From Actinomycetes bacterium (GTDB lineage: Bacteria; Actinomycetota; Actinomycetes; S36-B12; GCA-2699445), in NCBI GenBank assembly GCA_022600255.1, contig JAHZKU010000060.1, positions 1 to 14,390 on the forward strand: a DNA stretch of 14,390 nucleotides, in the 5' to 3' direction. The notes under the pieces were generated by a model that was not told the DNA's origin, searched no databases, and worked only from the letters and a program-made list of their open reading frames with translations. Shown here piece by piece: positions 7,895 through 14,390 of the stretch. The translations under genes and the position numbers were made by a program. Positions within the stretch are counted from its first letter, which is position 1; the number at the start of each line of letters is the position of its first letter.

Positions 7895-9049
7895 GTGCAC
7901 TACCTGAAAGAGGAGTTGTACGCGCTGGTGCGCACGGATCCCAGCGTTTTCGAATTCCTGCAGTCTGGTTCGCTGGACGGTATTTGGTACTGGGATGTCG
8001 ACAAGCCCGAGGAAGAGTGGATGAGTCCCAAACTCAAGGAAGTCTTTGGATATGAGGACTTCGAGATCGCGAACACCTCAGCATGGTGGCAGGAGGCCAT
8101 CTTTCCCGAAGACCTAGAGGTCGCACTCAAGAACTTCGAGTTGCACTTGGCCGATCCTGCTCACCCCTACGACCAGTTGGTCCGCTATCGCCACCGGGAT
8201 GGATCGACCGTTTGGGTGCGTTGCCGCGGCCTGGCAATCCGAGACGAGGATGGAGTGCCGCATCGGTTGCTCGGCACCCATACCGACGTCACCGATTTGA
8301 TGCAGGCACGACTCGAGTTGGAATCCGCCAATGAGGCCTTAGCAACCTCAAACCAGGACTGGAAAGAAATCGCGGCTGCGGGATCACATGACCTGCGAGC
8401 ACCGGTGCGCCACATCAGTGGTGCCCTCGACATGCTGCTGTCCGATCTGGCCCCGGGTGAGTTGTCCGACACCAACACCGAACTGCTAGAGATCGTGCAA
8501 TCGGCCGCCCAGCGATTGGAGGCCTTGATCGAGGATCTGCTCACTGTGGCGCGATTGAGTGGAGAAACCCCAGACCGGGCAACAACCATTGCGGTGGCAG
8601 ACGTCGTCTCGGCTGTGGCGACCTCCTTGTGCGAGCAAGCGCCAACGCGAGCCCCGCAGATCATCGTGGAGGGAGAACTGCCCAACATCGTGGGTGAACC
8701 TGTCGAGATCACCCAACTCGTCACGAACCTGCTGTCGAACAGCGTCAAGTACTGCCCGACAGATACGGTTCCTCAAATCACGGTGACCGGCGAACGTACG
8801 GCGAACGGGGTTGCGTTTGAGTTCACGGATAACGGGATCGGCATAGACTCCGCTCAAGCTGATCGCATCTTCGCCATGTTCCAGCGACTGCACGCCCCAG
8901 ACGCTTATGAAGGAACCGGCGTGGGATTGGCCTTGGTCAAGTCCATCGCTCAAAAACACGGCGGATCCGCTCGACTAGATACCAACTATGGCGGCCCCGG
9001 AGTCGGAGCCAGGTTCGTGGTGGAGATTCCCAGCTCGCGCGTTGTCTAA
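7895..9049 (+). CDS. Soluble PAS-domain sensor histidine kinase
   Basis: A 384-residue kinase without signal peptide or membrane segment, so it should sense a cytosolic cue. A PAS domain of the PAC/PAS-3 type spans about 20-135 (GIWYWDVD at 29-36, then FGYEDFEIAN, YRHRDGSTVWVRCRG and LGTHTDVTD). The Cys motif of LOV photosensors is absent. A linker helix (136-155) leads to the H-box GSHDLRAPVRHI (163-174) with His165 as phospho-acceptor. The ATPase domain has the N-box LLSNSVKY with Asn282, G1 DNGIGID (312-318), an F-box-like IFAMFQRL (325-332) and G2 GTGVGLALVK (340-349). The HDLRAP form resembles the kinases related to bacterial phytochromes. The GTG start at 7895 has AAAGG 8 bases upstream, overlapping the regulator's stop region, so translation is probably coupled. 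Its target is most likely the preceding REC-GGDEF-EAL protein. Confidence 0.93.
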   Translation: MHYLKEELYALVRTDPSVFEFLQSGSLDGIWYWDVDKPEEEWMSPKLKEVFGYEDFEIANTSAWWQEAIFPEDLEVALKNFELHLADPAHPYDQLVRYRHRDGSTVWVRCRGLAIRDEDGVPHRLLGTHTDVTDLMQARLELESANEALATSNQDWKEIAAAGSHDLRAPVRHISGALDMLLSDLAPGELSDTNTELLEIVQSAAQRLEALIEDLLTVARLSGETPDRATTIAVADVVSAVATSLCEQAPTRAPQIIVEGELPNIVGEPVEITQLVTNLLSNSVKYCPTDTVPQITVTGERTANGVAFEFTDNGIGIDSAQADRIFAMFQRLHAPDAYEGTGVGLALVKSIAQKHGGSARLDTNYGGPGVGARFVVEIPSSRVV

Positions 9050-9107
9050 CGCCTAGGCGGAGTAGCGGGATCACGGTGAGCCCACGTCCGGCTCGCGGCG
9101 ATTAAGG

Positions 9108-9128
9108 CTAGGCTGCGGTGCGGCCTAG
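9108..9128 (+). repeat. Inverted repeat CTAGGC-N9-GCCTAG at the PH-gene promoter
   Basis: Perfect 6-base arms at 9108-9113 and 9123-9128 with a 9-base spacer. The right arm overlaps the candidate -10 box at 9126-9131, the position of a repressor operator. No regulator is known for it, and short repeats like this also arise by chance. Confidence 0.3.
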
Positions 9129-9131
9129 ACT
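9126..9131 (+). promoter_or_regulatory. Candidate leaderless -10 box (TAGACT) of the first PH gene
   Basis: TAGACT ends 6 bases before the ATG at 9138. GGAG at 9132-9135 is only 2 bases from the ATG, too close to act as a normal Shine-Dalgarno, so leaderless initiation is the better reading. Confidence 0.5.
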
Positions 9132-9137
9132 GGAGTC

Positions 9138-9638
9138 ATGAAAATTTCCGTTGACCAAGCGTTTGCTCCCCCGGGTGAAGGTTGGGTGAGTGTTTCCCCC
9201 AAACTAACGACGGCGCGCCGTCTTGTCTTGGTGTTGGTCCTCATCCCACTCTTGGCAGTGGCCATCATCGTCCTAGCTGTGGCTGGTCAAGGCCTCATTG
9301 CCGGGCTGATGGCCTTGGGTGGTCTGCTGCTACTGATCTACCTCTGGTGGCTAATCGGTCGCCGGGTGCGGTCGTTCGGATACGTTGAACGGGAAGACGA
9401 CCTGCTGGTCACATCTGGGATCCTATTTCGCAGACTGGCGATTGTTCCCTACGGTCGCATGCAACTCGTGGACCTAGTCGCCGGGCCTATTGATCGCTCC
9501 ATGGGCTTGGCGACTGTGCAACTCCACACCGCCGCGGCTACGTCGGATGCGAAGATCCCCGGACTGCAGCCCGAGGTGGCCGCTGGCTTGCGCGACCGGC
9601 TCGCCAAGCGGGGCGAGGGCAGATCGGCGGGACTGTGA
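9138..9638 (+). CDS. PH-domain membrane protein, YdbS-like
   Basis: A 166-residue protein with two membrane helices close together (about residues 30-50 and 53-74) after a short polar N-terminus. A basic turn (GRRVRSFGY) and one bacterial PH-type domain (about 79-160) follow. The domain shows the usual order REDDLLVTSGILFRRLAIV (85-103), then PYGRMQLVDLVAGPIDRSMG (104-123) and LATVQLHTA (124-132). This matches DUF304/bPH2 proteins such as B. subtilis YdbS, which act in pairs with a larger YdbT-like partner; there the pair belongs to the cell-envelope stress response. The next gene is exactly such a partner and overlaps this stop by 4 bases (GTGA), so the two are surely co-translated. Molecular function is not known. 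The start is supported by the -10 box. Confidence 0.85.
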   Translation: MKISVDQAFAPPGEGWVSVSPKLTTARRLVLVLVLIPLLAVAIIVLAVAGQGLIAGLMALGGLLLLIYLWWLIGRRVRSFGYVEREDDLLVTSGILFRRLAIVPYGRMQLVDLVAGPIDRSMGLATVQLHTAAATSDAKIPGLQPEVAAGLRDRLAKRGEGRSAGL

Positions 9639-11029
9639 CAGATCCTACGAGTTCGGACGCACCCGTTGTTGCGCCGGATACTAGCCAACCGCAGCACACC
9701 CACCCGATGACCCCTTGGGTTCGGACCGTTCAGGTGGTGCCCGTGGTGCTAATCGCGATTGTGCTGTTCGGCCAGGGGGCATTGTCGGGTTTGGGGGTGA
9801 GCCCGGTGTTGGTCACGGTTGGCATTCTGATCGTGATCGCCGTTTTGGTGGCCGGTGTGCAGTTTCTGGCCTGGGACCGGCTCACCTACTGGATTGATGC
9901 CGAAGGGGACTTTCGGATCGATTCTGGCATTCTCACGCGGCAACAGCGTCGACTGCAACTGTCGCGGCTGCAAAGTGTGGACGTGACACAACCGCTCTTG
10001 GCCCGCGTCTTTGGGATGGCCGCACTGACAGTCGAAGCCGCTGGGGCCGGTGACTCGCGGGCTAGCTTGTCTTACCTGCCGCTTGCGGACGCTCAAGCCT
10101 TGCGCAACGAGGTCATCGCCCGTTCAGCCGGAATGAAGGCGGACGTTGGTGAAGCACCCGAAGAGCCGCTGGTTGTGGTTCCGCCCAGGGATTTGATCAT
10201 CTCGCTGTTATTGCGAGGGACAACAGTTGTCCTGTTTGCGGTCACGGTCCTGATCGTTGTGACGACCGTGTTCACCGCTGGTACTGCCGGCTTGCTGGTC
10301 TTGCTGACCGGTGGTATTCCGTTGCTGATCGTATTCGGTGAGTTCACGACCTACTTCAACTTCACTGTGGCCAGATCTGCTGACGGCCTTCGCTTGCGGT
10401 CCGGGCTGTTCCAGATCAAGTCGCAGACCATTCCCCCGGGCCGGGTCCAGGCGGTGGAGTTCGTGCAATCGTGGCTGTGGCGGCGAAAAGACTGGGTACG
10501 CGTCCGCCTCAACGTGGCGGGGCAGCCCAGTGCTGACGACGGCGACGGGTCCAGTGAGAGTGTTCTGCTGCCAGTGGCGCCCTACGATGTGGCTCTTGAC
10601 GTGGTCAAACACGTCCTGCCGGGGGTTGACCTGCGGGCCATATCACTCTCACCAGCGCCGGCCAGGGCTCGAAAGCGCGCCTGGATTCAGTTCGGCCGAC
10701 TCGGTGTTGGTCACGACGATCGGGTTTTTGTCACCGAGCGAGGCCGGTTTGTGAGCTACCTAGCGGTGGTGCCGCACGCGCGGACCCAGTCGGTCCGAGT
10801 GACCCAAGGCCCTTGGGAGCGGGCGTTGGATCTGGCCACCATGCACGTGGACAGCCCACCAGGACCAGTCCTGATCAGTGCGTTGTACCGGGATGCTGGC
10901 GAGGCCCGCGCGATCGCCGAGGCCCAAAACCAGCGGGCCCAAGCGGCCCTACTGTCAGATCCCAGTACACACTGGATGCGACCGGAGAATCCCCCCGCTC
11001 CGCCAACCGAGGAACCGCCAACCCACTAA
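9635..11029 (+). CDS. Multi-PH-domain membrane protein, YdbT-like
   Basis: A 464-residue membrane protein that pairs with the preceding YdbS-like product. After a polar N-terminus, helices at about 31-51 and 55-78 precede the first PH-type domain: LTYWIDAEGDFRIDSGIL (83-100), then RRLQLSRLQSVDVTQPLLAR (105-124). A second helix pair (about 186-210 and 214-236) precedes the second domain (FTVARSADGLRLRSGLFQIK at 243-262, then PPGRVQAVEFVQSWLWRR). A third domain-like unit without its own helices covers about 350-420 (VFVTERGRFVSYLAVVPHAR). The C-terminus is Pro-rich and polar. Length and layout fit YdbT-type proteins. The GTG start overlaps the upstream stop. From memory, a similar pair sits near panC in Streptomyces, so it probably belongs to the ancestral cluster rather than the signalling insert. 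Confidence 0.85.
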   Translation: MTDPTSSDAPVVAPDTSQPQHTHPMTPWVRTVQVVPVVLIAIVLFGQGALSGLGVSPVLVTVGILIVIAVLVAGVQFLAWDRLTYWIDAEGDFRIDSGILTRQQRRLQLSRLQSVDVTQPLLARVFGMAALTVEAAGAGDSRASLSYLPLADAQALRNEVIARSAGMKADVGEAPEEPLVVVPPRDLIISLLLRGTTVVLFAVTVLIVVTTVFTAGTAGLLVLLTGGIPLLIVFGEFTTYFNFTVARSADGLRLRSGLFQIKSQTIPPGRVQAVEFVQSWLWRRKDWVRVRLNVAGQPSADDGDGSSESVLLPVAPYDVALDVVKHVLPGVDLRAISLSPAPARARKRAWIQFGRLGVGHDDRVFVTERGRFVSYLAVVPHARTQSVRVTQGPWERALDLATMHVDSPPGPVLISALYRDAGEARAIAEAQNQRAQAALLSDPSTHWMRPENPPAPPTEEPPTH

Positions 11030-11032
11030 AGT
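11027..11032 (+). promoter_or_regulatory. Candidate leaderless -10 box (TAAAGT) of the DUF2520 gene
   Basis: TAAAGT includes the TAA stop of the YdbT-like gene and ends 6 bases before the GTG at 11039. No spaced Shine-Dalgarno is present. It would drive DUF2520-panC-nadB. Confidence 0.5.
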
Positions 11033-11038
11033 GCAGGC

Positions 11039-11965
11039 GTGGGACTAGATAACGCACCCGAGGCGTCGCAGCCCGCCGCTGGCAGCCCGCCACGGCTCAG
11101 TGTCGGTGTGGTGGGTGTTGGCCGGGCGGGTGCTGTGCTCGGTGCGGCGTTGGATCGGGCGGGGCACGCAGTCACGGTGGTCCATGCGGTCTCGGAGACG
11201 TCCCGGCTGCGGGCGCAGGCGTTGCTACCGCGTGCCAGAGTGGTCCCGATACCAGAGGTGTTCGGCAACGCTGATCTTGTCTTGCTGACAGTGCCCGACG
11301 ACGAACTGGCCGCCTTGGTGCAGGCCGCGGCGAACAGCAACTGGGTGCGCGCCGGACAGTTTGTGGTGCACTGCTCTGGTCGTTATGGCACCGACGTGTT
11401 GAGTCCGGCCGCACGCGTTGGGGCGCTACCCATGGCCCTACATCCGGTGATGACCCTAACTGGGACCAGTGTCGACCTCGATCGCCTTACCGGCTGCCCC
11501 TTTGGAGTGACGGCCCCTGAGCCGTTGCAGACGGTGGCCGCCGCCCTTGTGGTGGAAATGGGTGGGGAGCCTATGTTCGTCGCGGAGGAGAGTCGCGCCT
11601 TGTACCACGCGGCGCTGGCACATAGCGCGAACCACATCATCTCCCTGGTGGCCGAGGCCATGGAACTGTTGGAGACCGCCGGGGTTGCTGATCCAGCGCA
11701 GTTGTTGCGCCCGCTCTTGACCGCGTCGCTGGACAATGCCTTGGCCTACGGAGATCAAGCCTTGACCGGTCCGGTCGCGCGCGGGGACGCGGCAACCGTG
11801 ACGGCTCACCTAGCCGAGCTGGGAAACGTGTCGGCCTCGAGTCGGGCGGCCTATCGTGCGATGGCACGACGCACCGCCGACCGGGCCTTGGCGGCCGGGG
11901 TTCTGTCCCCAGCCGCGGCCGAACGGTTGCTGGAGGGGTTAGCAGAGGGGGGCGCGTTGCCGTGA
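11039..11965 (+). CDS. Rossmann-fold / DUF2520 dehydrogenase-like protein
   Basis: A 308-residue cytosolic protein. After a short polar leader, residues 20-50 form a Rossmann nucleotide-binding start with GVGRAG (26-31). LVLLTVPDDELAAL is the strand and loop typical of NAD(P)-dependent reductases of the ketopantoate/pyrroline-carboxylate reductase type. The segments VVHCSGRYGTDVLSPA and ALPMALHPVMTL follow. The C-terminal half is helical with YHAALAHSANHIISLVAEA and fits the DUF2520 domain. Rv3603c of M. tuberculosis is the positional equivalent. It overlaps panC by 4 bases (GTGA), so it is translated with pantothenate synthetase. A reductase role in pantothenate synthesis is plausible: a Rossmann-type ketopantoate reductase distinct from PanE, called PanG, has been described in Francisella. 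That assignment here is inference only. Confidence 0.85.
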   Translation: MGLDNAPEASQPAAGSPPRLSVGVVGVGRAGAVLGAALDRAGHAVTVVHAVSETSRLRAQALLPRARVVPIPEVFGNADLVLLTVPDDELAALVQAAANSNWVRAGQFVVHCSGRYGTDVLSPAARVGALPMALHPVMTLTGTSVDLDRLTGCPFGVTAPEPLQTVAAALVVEMGGEPMFVAEESRALYHAALAHSANHIISLVAEAMELLETAGVADPAQLLRPLLTASLDNALAYGDQALTGPVARGDAATVTAHLAELGNVSASSRAAYRAMARRTADRALAAGVLSPAAAERLLEGLAEGGALP

Positions 11966-12843
11966 GCGAGACTACCCGGGATCGGTCGACGCACCCCACC
12001 CCCAGGGTTGTGCACAGCGCCGCACAGCTTCCTGATCCCACGCCCGGACGCGAACGCGCGGTGGTGATGACCATGGGTGCGTTACATCGCGGCCATGCCG
12101 AGCTCATGTCGGTGGCTCGTGCCGCCGTGGGCCCAGACGGGGAGGTTGTTGTGACGATTTTTGTGAATCCGTTGCAGTTCGGATCTGTCGCTGACCTAGC
12201 CACCTATCCCGAAACCTGGGAAGCCGACCTAGCCGTGTGCCAAGCGCAAGGTGTCGACTACGTCTTCGCTCCCGCAGTCACCACTATGTATCCGCCAGAA
12301 GTTCCAGAGATTCTGGTCGATCCGGGCCCATTGGGTCAGGTTGCCGAAGGAGAGGTGCGCCCTGGGCACTTTCGGGGAGTGCTGACTGTGGTCTTGAAGC
12401 TGATCAACATGGTTCGGCCCGATTACGCAGTTTTTGGGGAGAAGGACTACCAGCAACTCGTGTTGATCCAAGCGATGACGGCCGCACTCAACCTCCCGGT
12501 TGTGATTGTTGCGGCGCCGATCGTGCGCGACCACGATGGCTTGGCGTTGTCGAGTCGCAATGTGCGACTGTCGCCCGAAGCTAGGGCCGCGGCCCTAGCC
12601 TTGCCCCGGTCGATTGCCGTGGCCCAGCGTGCGGCGGTCGCTGGTCAAACGGCGGACGCGGTGTGCCGTTCGGCCAATGCCGAGTTGGCGGCCGTTGGCA
12701 TCACACCTGACTACGTGTCGGTATACGACCCGCAGTTCAACCCGAACCCGGTGGCGGGGCCAGCCCGCATTCTGGTGGCCGCCTACGTTGGGGGTGTACA
12801 TCTGCTCGACAATGGTGCGGTGTCGTTTGGGGGGGGCCTGTGA
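11962..12843 (+). CDS. panC: Pantothenate synthetase (PanC)
   Basis: Cytosolic ATP-dependent ligase joining pantoate and beta-alanine to make pantothenate, the coenzyme A precursor. The 293-residue product has the nucleotidyltransferase signature TMGALHRGHAELM (37-49) with His42 and His45, and TIFVNPLQFG (65-74). It also has HFRGVLTVVLKL (136-147), VFGEKDYQQL (157-166) and ALSSRNVRLS (195-204). All are family hallmarks and intact. In the usual YPRT stretch it reads YPET (82-85), a local charge change of unknown effect. The GTG start overlaps the upstream stop and has a G-rich Shine-Dalgarno-like tract about 9 bases before it. Its last codons contain a run of eight Gs. panD, which makes beta-alanine and directly follows panC in M. 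tuberculosis, is not next to it here. Confidence 0.97.
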   Translation: MSETTRDRSTHPTPRVVHSAAQLPDPTPGRERAVVMTMGALHRGHAELMSVARAAVGPDGEVVVTIFVNPLQFGSVADLATYPETWEADLAVCQAQGVDYVFAPAVTTMYPPEVPEILVDPGPLGQVAEGEVRPGHFRGVLTVVLKLINMVRPDYAVFGEKDYQQLVLIQAMTAALNLPVVIVAAPIVRDHDGLALSSRNVRLSPEARAAALALPRSIAVAQRAAVAGQTADAVCRSANAELAAVGITPDYVSVYDPQFNPNPVAGPARILVAAYVGGVHLLDNGAVSFGGGL

Positions 12844-14390
12844 GCGTCATCTCAACGCCAATTGGGCACCGGCTGCGGGCCGCACCGCCGGGCTGGCAGG
12901 AAGTTGCCGATGTCATCATCGTGGGCTCTGGCATCGCCGGGCTCAGCCTTGCCCTGCATATGCGGGCGCTGGGTCATCGGGTGCTGGTGGTGACTAAGGG
13001 GGAGGTCTCAGAGGGGGCCACCCGTTGGGCCCAAGGCGGCATCGCTGCGGCACTCTCCGATGATGATTCGGCCACTGAGCACCTCGAGGACACCTTGCTC
13101 GCCGGGGCTGGCTTATGCGATTTCGGAGCGGCCCAAGTCCTAGCCGAAGGTGGTGCGGCCGCCGTACGCAGCCTGGTTGCCCTCGGGACACAGTTCGACC
13201 GCACTTCGTCAGGGGAGCTCGCGCTGACTCGCGAAGGCGGTCACCTTCGCGACCGCATCGCCCACGCTGGTGGCGACGCCACGGGCGCGGAGATTGTTCG
13301 GGCATTGGTGAGCGCGGTGTTGGCTGATCCAGAGATCGTGATCTACGAACAGGCCCTAGCGATCGACCTGCTACGTGATGCCTACGGTGCCACCCAGGGA
13401 CTCACACTGCACGTCATGGGACAGGGACAACGCGACGGCGTGGGGGCGGTGCTGGCCCCGGTGGTGGTGCTGGCCACGGGCGGCTTCGGCCAGGTTTTCA
13501 ACGCGACGACCAACCCCATCGTGGCCACCGGCGATGGCATGGCCATGGCGCTACGCTCCGGTGCCGAGTTGGCCGACCTTGAGTTTGTCCAATTTCATCC
13601 CACTGTCATGTGGTTGGGCACTGATGCCACTGGTCAACAGCCGTTGATCTCCGAAGCTGTCCGGGGCGAGGGTGCTGTATTAACCACCGCAAGTGGTGAG
13701 AGGTTCATGAAAGACATCCACCCGTTGAGTGATCTTGCTCCCCGTGATGTTGTGGCCAAAGCCGCGATGCGGGCAATGCTCGCAGAGGAATCGGATCACG
13801 TCTTGCTGGATGGTCGCGAGTTGGGTGCCGCCGTATGGCAGAACCGATTTCCCACAATCCTGCGCCGCAGCCGCGAGCTGGGAGTCGATCCGATTACCGA
13901 GCCGCTCCCGGTGGCCCCAGCCCAGCATTACGCCAGCGGCGGCGTCCGCACGGACTTGTTCGGCCGGTCATCGATTCGGGGGCTATATGCCTGCGGTGAG
14001 GTGGCCTGCACAGGGGTGCACGGCGCCAACCGTCTTGCCTCAAATTCCCTCCTAGAGGGTTTGGTTTTTGCGGACCGGATTGCCAAGGCCCTAGCCGCGG
14101 GCCTGCCGCCGCGCCGCGACGCTGCGGCCCCCAGAGCGACCAGCTACCTATTGCGCGCGGGCCTCCGAACGGAGTTGCAGGAAACGATGTCGGCCGGAGC
14201 TGGGGTACTCCGTTCCGCCGATTCACTAAAAGAAACTGCGGCAGTGCTCTCAACCCTGGCTGAACCGGCCGACACCAATCCGGGAGTCACCGCCTGGGAG
14301 GACGCTAATCTATTGACGGTGGCGGCCGCGCTCACTCAGCAGGCTTTCCTGCGTACGGAGACGCGTGGGTCCCACTGGCGCGAAGACTAT
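12840..14390 (+). CDS. nadB: L-aspartate oxidase (NadB), 3' partial
   Basis: FAD flavoprotein oxidising L-aspartate to iminoaspartate, the first step of de novo NAD synthesis. The frame is open from GTG at 12840 (overlapping the panC stop as GTGA) to the window end, giving 517 residues. The last visible residues, RGSHWREDY, are a motif near the end of NadB proteins, so only a short tail is missing. FAD-binding VIIVGSGIAGLSLAL spans 25-39; other motifs are TRWAQGGIAAA (61-71), REGGH (131-135), QFHPT (251-255), APRDVV (300-305), AQHYASGGV (361-369) and TGVHGANRLASNSLLEG (391-407). Glu132, His253, Arg302, His363 and Arg398 correspond to the active-site residues reported for E. coli NadB. This separates it from succinate dehydrogenase flavoproteins, as does the lack of sdh genes. 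nadA is not in view. Confidence 0.96.
   Translation, partial: MSVISTPIGHRLRAAPPGWQEVADVIIVGSGIAGLSLALHMRALGHRVLVVTKGEVSEGATRWAQGGIAAALSDDDSATEHLEDTLLAGAGLCDFGAAQVLAEGGAAAVRSLVALGTQFDRTSSGELALTREGGHLRDRIAHAGGDATGAEIVRALVSAVLADPEIVIYEQALAIDLLRDAYGATQGLTLHVMGQGQRDGVGAVLAPVVVLATGGFGQVFNATTNPIVATGDGMAMALRSGAELADLEFVQFHPTVMWLGTDATGQQPLISEAVRGEGAVLTTASGERFMKDIHPLSDLAPRDVVAKAAMRAMLAEESDHVLLDGRELGAAVWQNRFPTILRRSRELGVDPITEPLPVAPAQHYASGGVRTDLFGRSSIRGLYACGEVACTGVHGANRLASNSLLEGLVFADRIAKALAAGLPPRRDAAAPRATSYLLRAGLRTELQETMSAGAGVLRSADSLKETAAVLSTLAEPADTNPGVTAWEDANLLTVAAALTQQAFLRTETRGSHWREDY

Noticed and set aside
7952..8299. LOV-type photosensor in the histidine kinase
   Set aside because: The PAS domain lacks the cysteine-containing flavin-adduct motif of LOV domains; only a generic PAS call is supported.
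9047..9107. Intrinsic terminator after the histidine kinase
   Set aside because: The CGCCTAGGCG palindrome has no loop and no T-run follows it; I found no GC stem with a downstream T tract here or elsewhere in the window.

Overview
The window is high-GC DNA with every supported gene on the + strand, packed tightly and often overlapping by 4 bases (GTGA or TTGA). GTG and TTG starts are common. The order ftsH - folE - folP - folB/folK - DUF3180 - PH-domain pair - Rossmann/DUF2520 - panC - nadB is, from memory, the conserved folate/pantothenate/NAD neighbourhood of Actinomycetota (compare Mycobacterium and Streptomyces). The DUF3180 membrane protein and the FtsH sequence style also point there. 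I cannot name a genus.

Region by region. Positions 3-1607 hold the cytosolic AAA+ and protease part of FtsH, cut at its 5' end by the window edge. Positions 1612-4004 carry the pterin branch of folate synthesis: GTP cyclohydrolase I (FolE), dihydropteroate synthase (FolP), and dihydroneopterin aldolase and HPPK fused in one protein (FolB-FolK). A 222-base spacer without a supported gene follows. Next come a four-helix DUF3180 membrane protein (4227-4730), an unrecognised 97-residue protein (4741-5034), and a lipoprotein resembling OpuAC/ProX-type osmolyte-binding proteins (5031-5978) with no transporter genes beside it. Positions 6045-9049 encode a signalling pair: a REC-GGDEF-EAL response regulator with both c-di-GMP domains apparently intact, and a soluble PAS histidine kinase. 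Positions 9138-11029 encode two coupled membrane proteins of the bacterial PH-domain (YdbS/YdbT-like) type. Positions 11039-14390 encode a Rossmann/DUF2520 protein, pantothenate synthetase (PanC) and L-aspartate oxidase (NadB), the last cut at its 3' end by the window edge. No panD lies between panC and nadB.

How the genes work together. FolE, FolB, FolK and FolP supply most of the steps from GTP to dihydropteroate. PanC finishes pantothenate and NadB begins NAD synthesis, so much of the window serves cofactor supply. The lipoprotein and the two-component c-di-GMP module look like an accessory insert into this housekeeping cluster. They are the most interesting part biologically.

A recurring regulatory pattern appears at five genes (starts 3114, 4227, 4741, 9138, 11039). 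Each has a TAGnnT or TAAAGT hexamer ending 6-7 bases before the start codon and no well-placed Shine-Dalgarno. This is the geometry expected of leaderless transcripts, in which the start codon is the first transcribed base. It suggests separate transcription units: ftsH-folE-folP, folBK, DUF3180, 97-aa protein + lipoprotein, regulator + kinase, PH pair, and DUF2520-panC-nadB. I saw no tRNA, rRNA, CRISPR array, insertion sequence or convincing intrinsic terminator.
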